Source: an uncultured Prevotellaceae bacterium (lineage in GTDB: Bacteria > Bacteroidota > Bacteroidia > Bacteroidales > Bacteroidaceae). Taken from it: DNA of 41,028 nt. This document shows positions 16,301 to 22,921 of this stretch, in pieces. The notes beneath the pieces were generated by a model. It saw only the letters and a list, made by a program, of their open reading frames with translations, did not search any database and was not told the DNA's origin. The position numbers and the translations under genes were made by a program. The first letter of the stretch is position 1. The number at the start of each line of letters is the position of its first letter. Location of the stretch: NCBI GenBank assembly GCA_937898415.1, contig CALDLA010000095.1, positions 1 to 41,028 of the forward strand, in the 5' to 3' direction.

Positions 16301-18112
16301 ACCACCACTCCTGCGGGCTACTACTATGCCTACCTCGTTAACGGAAAGGTACTCAACGGTGACTCTTTTAAGCTCGACGCTGACGCTACCGTCGTAGCCG
16401 ACGCGGAGAACCTGTATCCCGTCGACTGGGCCTTCGTCAACGAAGGTTCCGACGCCGATCCCTACATGATATATAATAAGGACCAGCTCAACATGCTGGC
16501 CCAGCGCGTCAACGACGGCACGGGCGACGACTTTGCCGCCACTGGCTACAAGGACAAGTTCTTCCGCCTCGGAGCCGACATTGAGTACAGCCATGACACC
16601 GACTGGGACGCCGCCACGAGCAAAGAGAACAACTATACCACCGTCGGCTACTACCAGAGTACCACCAGCAACCGCTACTTCAACGGCAACTTCGACGGAC
16701 AGGGCCACACCGTCAGCGGCATCCGCATCTATAAGAGTAGCAATGCCAGCGACTACACCGTCAGGTGTCAAGGTCTCTTCGGCTATACGGAAAGCAGTGC
16801 CAACATCCATGACGTCATCCTCGCCGACACCCGCATCACCGGCTACGACAATACTGGCGGCATCGTGGGCAAGAACAGTGGCACCGTCAGCCACTGCTAC
16901 GTCGCTAACACCGTCGCCATCCACGCCGACATGTTGGATGCTTGGAACTACGGCGGCATCGTGGGCGAAAACAAAGGCACCGTCAGCGACTGCATCAGCG
17001 CAGTCACCCTCACCAAGTCCATCTACGATACCCAGAACTACGGCGGCATCGCAGGTGACAACAACAGCGGCACCCTGCGCCGCAACATCGTCATCGGAGC
17101 CGTCGTGCCCGCCGCCACAAATAGTGCCCACGGCGCCATCTGCGGACGCAACAACAACGGCATCCTGCAGAGCAACTATTACCACGCCTGCACCGTAGCC
17201 GACGTGGAGAACGCCACCAACGCTGGCTGCGGCAAAATCGACAATAGCACCGCCGATGTCACCACCATGACAGACCCCAACAATACTGAGGTGACCTATA
17301 CCGACTGTGCCGTGTCCTCCCTGCGCGACGGCGCCAACAACAGCACCGCCCTCGGACTGCTGGCCCAGATCGCCACCGCCGGCCCCAACGGCACCCCGCT
17401 CGATCTGGGCTGGAGCGCTGGCAAGTACCCCATGCAGCTCGCCGACCGCACGCTCTATAAGGACGGCGCGTGGAACACGCTGTGCCTGCCGTTCGCCATT
17501 GCCAACATCGAGGCCGAGGGCTGTCCGCTGAACGGCGCCACGGTGCTCGAACTCAACGACGCCAGTATCAGCGGCACCACGCTGACGCTGAACTTCAAGA
17601 CGGTAACCAAGGCGATAGCAGCCGGCGTGCCCTACATCGTAAAATGGGAGACCACGGGCGACAACATCACCAGTCCCGTGTTTCAGGGCGTGACCATCGA
17701 CGCCACCGACAACAGCTATGACAACAAAGCAGGCGGCGACACCAACGTCCGCTTCATCGGCACCTACGACCAGAAGACCATCGCCAACGAGGACAAGAGC
17801 ATCCTCTTCCTCGGTGCCGCGAACACCCTCTACTACCCCAGCGGCAAGGGTAGCGTGAACATCGGCGCCTGCCGCGCCTACTTCAAGATAGGCGACGGCA
17901 ACGCCCTCGCCCGCCAGCTCACCGCCTTTAACTTCGGCTTCGACGACGAGGGAGAGACCACCGGCATCATTGAGGCGGAAGCAAATTCTTCACTCTTCAC
18001 TCTTCACTCTTCACTTCCCGGCTGGTTTAGCCTTGACGGTCGCAGGCTCAACGGGAAGCCGACGAAAAAGGGTCTGTACATCGTTAATGGCCGCAAGGTC
18101 GTGATGAAGTGA
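13340..18112 (+). CDS. Very large secreted GLUG-repeat protein
   Basis: This protein has 1590 residues, with a signal peptide ending in LLFMVLTASTAWA (about residue 43). Residues about 60-290 contain short G-G-T/K-V-T-A-T repeats. Three long, clearly homologous blocks follow (starting near residues 294, 652 and 1026). Each opens with a Q-L-N-L-L-A-x-R-V-N-D motif and contains GHFDG...TISGI, GLFG, TGGIVG and NNYYHACTV-like GLUG elements. A C-terminal beta module (about 1375-1560) and a tail ending KKGLYIVNGRKVVMK close the protein. The gene is much more GC-rich than the region to its left. A heptanucleotide tract encodes the SSLFTLHSSL linker just before the tail. It is probably a surface or secreted adhesin; the ligand is unknown. 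Confidence 0.9.
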   Translation: MTKMITTSMLAPKSRPGQWKKGAWQRLSVALLFMVLTASTAWAQGYDYIAADGTVHNTADEGITPEILNGSTGACNLGVEDQTTWYVVSHSIGYEDVINCQGTVNIILVDGMTMSVTKNGRFYGMSSTLNIYGQAKGTGKLSINTADGHDGILCDHVVINGGTVECTAESDGQSSISGKSSLTINGGTVTATASDTPDGMGLSSLGNVTINGGKVTATGGVGIYSSLGTITLGSSHADDFIYASSYWSGIGSIAIKDGQTLAANDVEIYKGSLSSNQRDAIAGKTLKLVEWAGTGAETDPYLIKIPAELNLLALRVNDGDSDYSGKYFQLSQTISFAHKTDGTEGADTENNFTAIGSNSHPFKGHFDGKDQNCTISGIRIYKSGSDDADKFQGLFGRIGEGADIHHVTLIDARITGHSYTGGIVGSNSLGNVSNCHVASDVTIHAVKSDAIYHGGIVGFNGGSNNAGTGFVSNCTSAATLTLANAGSGNYYGGVVGYNVGGTLSHNLAIGAVVPATEDNYYGAICGNNGGTLQNNYYHACTVAGVQNATTVGCNSTDVIDGNGAVPAYLVTLGEGVTLQADLTDAQGFSYHGESGGEPGYYCHAGAELTLNALPTEHPSLGYQYAYTVNSDIVDGTTVTVPASATTVAIASKPIDWTTVSSGDSWASAYIIYNKDQLNLLAQRVNDAKGDAFAADGYKDKYFKLGQNVTYDHETAWNDENSKENNYTAIGYVDGSILRYFKGHFDGASCTISGIRLYSGEKYQGIFAVTYGAEVKGITLDDARITGYDYTGGIVGTNSNDSNDGTVGTVSDCHVTATVAIHTDQDNAYFHGGIVGRNYGTISNCTSAATLTRKEGLSNGECYGGIAGENWIDATLSGNLAIGAVVPVANETTYGAICGYNEAGILQNNYYRDCKVASNDVTVSGVGCGNMDDGQGGFTVADVAENNGAMPGFTLSLPDGVTTTSTPITYHKVSYYAGTITLIGGLPSTTTPAGYYYAYLVNGKVLNGDSFKLDADATVVADAENLYPVDWAFVNEGSDADPYMIYNKDQLNMLAQRVNDGTGDDFAATGYKDKFFRLGADIEYSHDTDWDAATSKENNYTTVGYYQSTTSNRYFNGNFDGQGHTVSGIRIYKSSNASDYTVRCQGLFGYTESSANIHDVILADTRITGYDNTGGIVGKNSGTVSHCYVANTVAIHADMLDAWNYGGIVGENKGTVSDCISAVTLTKSIYDTQNYGGIAGDNNSGTLRRNIVIGAVVPAATNSAHGAICGRNNNGILQSNYYHACTVADVENATNAGCGKIDNSTADVTTMTDPNNTEVTYTDCAVSSLRDGANNSTALGLLAQIATAGPNGTPLDLGWSAGKYPMQLADRTLYKDGAWNTLCLPFAIANIEAEGCPLNGATVLELNDASISGTTLTLNFKTVTKAIAAGVPYIVKWETTGDNITSPVFQGVTIDATDNSYDNKAGGDTNVRFIGTYDQKTIANEDKSILFLGAANTLYYPSGKGSVNIGACRAYFKIGDGNALARQLTAFNFGFDDEGETTGIIEAEANSSLFTLHSSLPGWFSLDGRRLNGKPTKKGLYIVNGRKVVMK
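17995..18020. repeat. Heptanucleotide TCTTCAC tract inside a gene
   Basis: Four near-exact copies of TCTTCAC, the complement of the GTGAAGA heptamer, encode a linker of small residues between the last domain and the C-terminal tail. Confidence 0.8.
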
Positions 18113-18144
18113 GAGGAATAGGATATAACATTTCAAACGACTAC

Positions 18145-19728
18145 ATGAAAAGATTGCTATTATGGATGCTGCCCTTCATGATGGGCGGCGTGTGTCACGC
18201 GGAGGACATCACCATCCGTTACAATGGTGCGAAAGCAAAGGTGACACAATCAGCAAAAGACAGTGTGAAGGTGACCGTGGACGGCGCCAAGGTGAACATC
18301 GAGAGCCAGTTCGTAGCACACAAACTGACACTACGACTGACGGGCAAGAGCGACGACGGACAGCTCGAGCTGAAGACGGCGGGAAAGGCGAAGGTGAAGC
18401 TCGACGGACTGACGCTGACCAGTCAGGAGGGTGCTCCGCTGACGTTGAAGAACAAGAAGAAAGTGGAGATTGTGGCCGTAAAGGGCACGAAGAACACGCT
18501 GACCATCACGGCCTGCACGGACACGGCCAACCACAAGGCGGCCACCATCTGGGCGAAGGACAAGCTGCTGCTTTCGGGCAAGGGTACACTCAACGTCATT
18601 GCCACAGGCGACGGTTGCCGCGGCATCAAGTCGAAGAAGGACGTCACCATCGAGGAACTGACCCTGAACGTGACGACCTCAGGCGATAACCTGGGTGAGA
18701 AGCCCTTCAGCTTCGGTGGGTTCCCAGGGTTCGGGGACGGCGAAATGCCAGACTTCGGTGGCGGTTTCCCACCCTTCGGCAACGACAGCACACGACGTGG
18801 AGACTTCCCCATGCCGGACTTCGGCGGTGGTTTCCCACCCTTCGGCAACGACAGTACACGACGCGGGGACTTCCCCATGCCGGACTTCGGCGGCGGTGGT
18901 TTCCCGCCCTTCGGAAACGACAGTACAGAGCAGGGAGGCGGTTTCATGGGCAAGCATAAGTATGTGGCCTCAACCAAAGGCATAGCCTCGAAGGGCAAGA
19001 TTACCTTCAACAGCGGCAACGTGACCGTCAGAACCTCAACACCCGGAGCCGAAGGCATCGAGGGTAAGGAGGGCATCGTCTTCAATGGCGGCGACATCGA
19101 CGTGATGACCACCGACGATGCCATCAACGCCAACGCCACTATCGAGTTCAACGGTGCCAACGTCACAGCCCGTAGTACCACCAACGACGCCGTCGACTCC
19201 AATCCTAAGAGTGGTTTCTTCATGTTTATGCCCCCTAAGTTAGGGGGCGACAGGGGTCTGAACGAGGGAACGTCTGACGCTACTTCAGACCCCCAACCCC
19301 CTAACTTAGGGGGCATAGGGTCTGAGGAGCCGGCCATCATCATTCGTGGCGGCAAGGTTTATGCGTGGAGTCAGGTTGGATCGCCTGAAGAGGGTCTCGA
19401 CTGCGACTTTGCACCCCTTCTCATCGAGGGTGGTCAGGTGTTCTCAGTCGGCGGCGGCATGGGTGAAATGCCCTCAGTACCGACCAATGACACCGCCAAG
19501 CAGCCCACGGCCCTGCTCATCGGTCTCAACATCGTGAAGGACGAACCCGTCAGCATCTACGACGGCAGCGGCAAGTTTCTTGACCGCATCACCATCCCCT
19601 TCTCCCTGCGGCGTAGCGCCAGTCTCGTCACCTGTCCCGCCTTCAAAGTCGGCAGCACCTACACCGTCAAGACCAAGGACTACGAGAAGACCTTCACCCT
19701 CAGCGAAGCGTTTACGACTGTCCGGTAG
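18145..19728 (+). CDS. Secreted carbohydrate-binding-domain protein (Cthe_2159/DUF4353-like)
   Basis: This protein has 527 residues from the ATG at 18145, which gives a signal peptide (MKRLLLWMLPFMMGGVCHA). The pattern of short beta strands (LTLTSQEGAPLTLKNKKKVE, then TIWAKDKLLLSGKGTLNV and GRGIKSKKDVTI-like turns) matches the family related to clostridial Cthe_2159, beta-helix proteins that bind acidic polysaccharides. Residues about 190-270 hold three G-G-F-P-P-F-G-N-D-S-T repeats. Residues about 360-395 are encoded by inserted palindromes (19230-19314). The C-terminus is a small beta domain. It starts 32 nt after the large GLUG gene and may share its transcript. Its stop lies one base from the stop of tilS on the other strand. 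Confidence 0.8.
   Translation: MKRLLLWMLPFMMGGVCHAEDITIRYNGAKAKVTQSAKDSVKVTVDGAKVNIESQFVAHKLTLRLTGKSDDGQLELKTAGKAKVKLDGLTLTSQEGAPLTLKNKKKVEIVAVKGTKNTLTITACTDTANHKAATIWAKDKLLLSGKGTLNVIATGDGCRGIKSKKDVTIEELTLNVTTSGDNLGEKPFSFGGFPGFGDGEMPDFGGGFPPFGNDSTRRGDFPMPDFGGGFPPFGNDSTRRGDFPMPDFGGGGFPPFGNDSTEQGGGFMGKHKYVASTKGIASKGKITFNSGNVTVRTSTPGAEGIEGKEGIVFNGGDIDVMTTDDAINANATIEFNGANVTARSTTNDAVDSNPKSGFFMFMPPKLGGDRGLNEGTSDATSDPQPPNLGGIGSEEPAIIIRGGKVYAWSQVGSPEEGLDCDFAPLLIEGGQVFSVGGGMGEMPSVPTNDTAKQPTALLIGLNIVKDEPVSIYDGSGKFLDRITIPFSLRRSASLVTCPAFKVGSTYTVKTKDYEKTFTLSEAFTTVR
18763..18930 (+). repeat. Tandem 66/69-bp coding repeats
   Basis: Three units start at 18763, 18829 and 18898, encoding FPPFGNDST plus RRGDFPMPDFGGG-type spacers. 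The third unit is offset by one extra GGC codon. All spacings are multiples of three. Confidence 0.85.
19230..19314 (+). repeat. Nested palindromes inserted in frame in a coding sequence
   Basis: GCCCCCTAAGTTAGGGGGC (19230-19248) and CCCCCTAACTTAGGGGGC (19297-19314) flank an inner inverted repeat GGGGTCTGAA/TTCAGACCCC. The reading frame passes through and encodes PPKLGG and PPNLGG. It has the same architecture as the intergenic repeat at 12481-12579. Confidence 0.85.
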
Positions 19729-19729
19729 A

Positions 19730-21037
19730 TTATAAAGACAATCGCAGGACGGAGCGGGTAGCGTCAGTAATAGCGTAGTGATGGGCCACGCGCTCACCCA
19801 CTAACCAAAGGATTTCACCTTGGGCATCGGTGACCACCAGCTGACGGCGCTTCTCGAACAGGGTGCGCTTGCGATCGGTCAGATAGTCGCTGACCAATCG
19901 GGTGCCCTTCATGCCGTATGGCTGGAAACGGTCGCCCGTCTTCACCGTACGGAGGGTCAAGGGGAAGCGGACCTTGTCGGCATCGAGCGTGGCACAATGA
20001 GGGTCACGGCTGACGGCTACCTCATCGGAGTTTTCTGCACGGAACTGCCGACCATCAGGGAGGCGGTAAAGGCCGGACTCAGGAATACGCATCGGAGCAA
20101 TCGACGACTGACGCTCCTCAATGATGAGTTGGTCGCGGTCGATGAGCAGTTCATGGGTGGGCGACTGGAATACGCGGCCTGACGGACCGTTCAGGGCATC
20201 AAACACCTGCTCGACCTGCGACGAAGTGAAGCCGTGAGGAGTCAGCAACTCAAAGAGAAAGCACTCGGGCGAGGGCTTTGTCAGAAGCGTGGAAATGGGA
20301 GAAGTGAAAAGTGAAGAGTGAGAAGTGAAAAGTGGAATATTGAAGGCCTCATTATACACTTTCTCGGCCTCCGACATCCAGCGGGCTGTGCGGGCGATGT
20401 TCTCGGACGCGGCAGGATTGATTTGCTGCAGCAGGGGCAGGACTTCGAGGCGGATTTTGTTGCGCACGACATCGGGCACCAGATTGGTACTATCGGTGAC
20501 ATACGACTGTCCGATACTATCAAGAAAACGGACAATCTCAGCACGAGTAACACAGAGTAACGGACGCACAATATGACCATTGCGGGGACGGATGCCCGTC
20601 AGTCCGTGGATGCCCGTACCGCGAATGAGGTTCATCAGCAGCGTCTCGACAGCATCGTCCTGATGGTGGGCCACGCAGACATCCTCGGCTCCAATATCCT
20701 GCCGTAGCTGTTCGAAATAGCGGTAGCGGAGTTCGCGTGCCGCCATTTCAATACTTACTTGATGGACGTCAGCATAAGTCTTTGTATCAAAATGAATTAA
20801 ATGTAGCTCTATCTGCAATCGTTCGCACAGGGAACGGACAAACTGCTCGTCGCGGTCAGACTCAGCGCCGCGCAGGCGGAAATTACAATGAGCCGCCTCG
20901 ACGTTGTAGCCCAACTGCTTCAAGACGAGCAACAACGCCACGCTGTCAGCCCCGCCGCTGAGCGCCACGATGTACTTTCCGGTATCGTGGCTGAGCAAGT
21001 GGTGACGCTCAACGAACGCAGTAATTTTATTCAACAT
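19730..21037 (-). CDS. tilS: tRNA(Ile)-lysidine synthetase
   Basis: This protein has 435 residues. TilS attaches lysine to the wobble cytidine of tRNA-Ile(CAU), so that the tRNA reads AUA codons. The N-terminal PP-loop SGGADS (27-32) binds ATP, followed by the family motifs HCNFRLRGAESDRDE (50-64) and HHQDDAVETLLMNLIRG (124-140). The C-terminal substrate-binding region (about 340-430) contains GDRFQPYGMKGTRLVSDYL. A stretch encoded by the heptanucleotide repeat (PLFTSHSSLFTS, about 235-246) sits in the linker between domains and is unusual for an essential enzyme. The start overlaps the end of the rlmI-like gene by 11 nt. The full-length frame suggests a functional gene. Confidence 0.95.
   Translation of the reverse strand: MLNKITAFVERHHLLSHDTGKYIVALSGGADSVALLLVLKQLGYNVEAAHCNFRLRGAESDRDEQFVRSLCERLQIELHLIHFDTKTYADVHQVSIEMAARELRYRYFEQLRQDIGAEDVCVAHHQDDAVETLLMNLIRGTGIHGLTGIRPRNGHIVRPLLCVTRAEIVRFLDSIGQSYVTDSTNLVPDVVRNKIRLEVLPLLQQINPAASENIARTARWMSEAEKVYNEAFNIPLFTSHSSLFTSPISTLLTKPSPECFLFELLTPHGFTSSQVEQVFDALNGPSGRVFQSPTHELLIDRDQLIIEERQSSIAPMRIPESGLYRLPDGRQFRAENSDEVAVSRDPHCATLDADKVRFPLTLRTVKTGDRFQPYGMKGTRLVSDYLTDRKRTLFEKRRQLVVTDAQGEILWLVGERVAHHYAITDATRSVLRLSL
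20299..20334. repeat. Heptanucleotide GTGAAAA/GTGAAGA tract inside tilS
   Basis: About five copies of the same heptamer found at 12855-12910 lie in frame inside tilS, encoding PLFTSHSSLFTS on the minus strand. Confidence 0.8.
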
Positions 21038-22196
21038 AGAGCACCAGTCCCTTCAGGTACTCTCCCTCAGGATGATAGATATTGACAGGATGGTCGGCGG
21101 GCTGGTGCAGCTGGTGGAGGATGCGCACCTTACGACGGGCCAGGGCTGCCGCCGTGAAGACGGCATTGCGGAAGTGGTCCTTGGTCACCACCTGCGAACA
21201 GCTGAACGTGAACAGGATGCCACCGGGTTGAATCATCTGGAACGCCTTCTGGTTAAGTCGCGTATAGCCCTTCAAGGCATTATGCAGCGCACCACGATGC
21301 TTGGCGAAGGCTGGCGGGTCGAGGATAATGAGATCGTAGGCTCCCTCCGTCTTTTCCAAGAACTTGAAGGCATCCTCGCAGAAGGCCTGATGACGCTGGT
21401 CGCCCGGGAAGTTCAGTTCGACGTTTCGGTTGGTCAGTTCGACGGCCTTGGCACTGGAGTCGACAGAGTGAACCAGCGCTGCCCCACCCCGCATGGCATA
21501 GAACGAGAAGCCACCCGTGTAGCAGAACATATTGAGCACACGGCGGCCATGCGCATACTGCTCAAGCAGCGAGCGGTTCTCGCGCTGATCGACGAAGAAG
21601 CCCGTCTTCTGACCGCGAAGCCAGTCGACATAGAACTTCAGGCCATTCTCAAGGGCAATGTTATCATCGCTGCCGCCGTAGAGGAATCCGTTCTCAGGCT
21701 CCATATAGGGCAGCGTGGTCTCGCTCTTATAGTAGACGTTCTCAATGCGACTCCCCATAACGTTGACCAACTGGGCAGCTATCTCCTTGCGGCAGAGGTG
21801 CATACCGATACTGTGGGCCTGCATGACGGCCGTCTTACCATAGACATCGATGATGAGTCCCGGCAGCAGGTCGCCCTCGCCATGAACCAGTCGGTAGGCA
21901 TTGCTCACGGGTGAGTCAGCCAGTCCGATAGCCACTCTCATGTTAAGGGCCGACTGCAGGCGCGAAGCCCAGAAACGGTCGTCGATGGGTACGTCGGAAA
22001 AAGTGAGCACACGGACGGCGATGGAGCCCTCCTGGTAATGGCCAACGGCAATAAAACGTCCGTCGGAAGTGACCACCCGCACAATGTCGCCCTCCTCGAT
22101 GCCCTCGTCAACGGACTGGATGGCACCCGAGAAAACCCACGGATGAAAGCGCAACAGGCTCTCCTCCTTACTGCGTCTTAGTCTTATCTGTTTCAT
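21027..22196 (-). CDS. rlmI: 23S rRNA cytosine-C5 methyltransferase, RlmI-like
   Basis: This protein has 389 residues. An N-terminal PUA-type RNA-binding domain (about 1-75, HPWVFSGAI and EGDIVRV) is followed by a Rossmann SAM-dependent methyltransferase domain. Motif I is VLNMFCYTGGFS (220-231), the motif IV region is DPPAF (293-297), and SCS (332-334) holds the likely catalytic cysteine. RlmI in E. coli makes m5C1962 in 23S rRNA. The exact target here is inferred from family membership. It overlaps the upstream exonuclease gene by 29 nt and tilS by 11 nt, so the three form an RNA-metabolism operon. Confidence 0.85.
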   Translation of the reverse strand: MKQIRLRRSKEESLLRFHPWVFSGAIQSVDEGIEEGDIVRVVTSDGRFIAVGHYQEGSIAVRVLTFSDVPIDDRFWASRLQSALNMRVAIGLADSPVSNAYRLVHGEGDLLPGLIIDVYGKTAVMQAHSIGMHLCRKEIAAQLVNVMGSRIENVYYKSETTLPYMEPENGFLYGGSDDNIALENGLKFYVDWLRGQKTGFFVDQRENRSLLEQYAHGRRVLNMFCYTGGFSFYAMRGGAALVHSVDSSAKAVELTNRNVELNFPGDQRHQAFCEDAFKFLEKTEGAYDLIILDPPAFAKHRGALHNALKGYTRLNQKAFQMIQPGGILFTFSCSQVVTKDHFRNAVFTAAALARRKVRILHQLHQPADHPVNIYHPEGEYLKGLVLYVE

Positions 22197-22818
22197 TCTC
22201 CTCCACTAAAATTAATTCATAATCACCCGTCTGCTTCAGCCGTTCCAGTTCTTCGTAGAGTTGGATACAGGCCCAGGCATCGGTGGCGGCATACTGTTTC
22301 TGCTTCTCATCCAGCACGTCGCGCTCCCAGTTCGTCAACCGCTGTGCCTTGCTGATCTGCTGTCCGAAGAGGTTGGCATAGAGTTTCTGAAGGCTCAAGT
22401 CCTCGATGCCCACTTCCTTGACATGGTCTTGAATATCAATAAAGTAGCCCGTCTCAAACTTTCCGCGCTTGTGTAGCCCTATCAGGTCGTCGTGCCACGA
22501 AAGACCAATCTTGGGCACCGTCTTGTCCTCCAACAGACGGATGATGGCGGGCGTCATCCCGATGATATTGAGACGGAAGAGGAAGCAGGTGTCATAAGTA
22601 GAAACCTGCAGCAAGGCTACATGGTAGAAAGTACCGCGCTTGAAGTTCGGGCGGGTCTCCGTGTCAACGCCGAGGATGGGCTGCGACAACAGGTAGTCAA
22701 CCGCCCGCTCAGCCTGTGTCCGCGAGACGATGACATGGATGCGTCCTTCGAAAACAACCTTTGGCAGCTGACCCACCTTTTGCTTGTCAAACTTATTATA
22801 AATCAGTTTTTTCATCAT
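22168..22818 (-). CDS. 3'-5' exonuclease (DEDD family, DnaQ-like fold)
   Basis: This protein has 216 residues. The ATG at 22818 is chosen because the upstream extension is antisense to ftsK and has no ribosome site. The motifs VDTET (51-55), WHDD (108-111) and YAATDAWACIQLY (176-188) fit the DEDDy catalytic carboxylates of RNase D/WRN-type exonucleases. There is no HRDC domain, so it is a stand-alone catalytic domain of the kind common in Bacteroidota. A -7 box, TAATTTTG, lies at 22836-22843. It heads the operon with the rlmI-like gene and tilS. Confidence 0.85.
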   Translation of the reverse strand: MMKKLIYNKFDKQKVGQLPKVVFEGRIHVIVSRTQAERAVDYLLSQPILGVDTETRPNFKRGTFYHVALLQVSTYDTCFLFRLNIIGMTPAIIRLLEDKTVPKIGLSWHDDLIGLHKRGKFETGYFIDIQDHVKEVGIEDLSLQKLYANLFGQQISKAQRLTNWERDVLDEKQKQYAATDAWACIQLYEELERLKQTGDYELILVEENETDKTKTQ

Positions 22819-22835
22819 AAAATGTTTACGAGGTG

Positions 22836-22843
22836 CAAAATTA
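22836..22843 (-). promoter_or_regulatory. -7 box of the exonuclease operon
   Basis: TAATTTTG on the minus strand, 18 nt before the ATG. A -33 element is not clear in the poly-T stretch. Confidence 0.55.
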
Positions 22844-22887
22844 CAAAAAAAACGGCACAAATATGGTAAAATGTGGAAAAAATCAGC

Positions 22888-22895
22888 TACTTTTG
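22888..22895 (+). promoter_or_regulatory. -7 box of ftsK
   Basis: TACTTTTG on the plus strand, 26 nt before the chosen ATG, divergent from the exonuclease promoter. Confidence 0.55.
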
Positions 22896-22921
22896 CACGG
22901 AAATTAAAGACAAGCATAGAA

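Noticed and set aside
14624..17185. 853-codon open frame on the minus strand opposite the large GLUG gene
   Set aside because: It mirrors the GC-rich repeats of the sense gene, has low-complexity A/V/G/D composition, no ribosome site and no recognisable domain.
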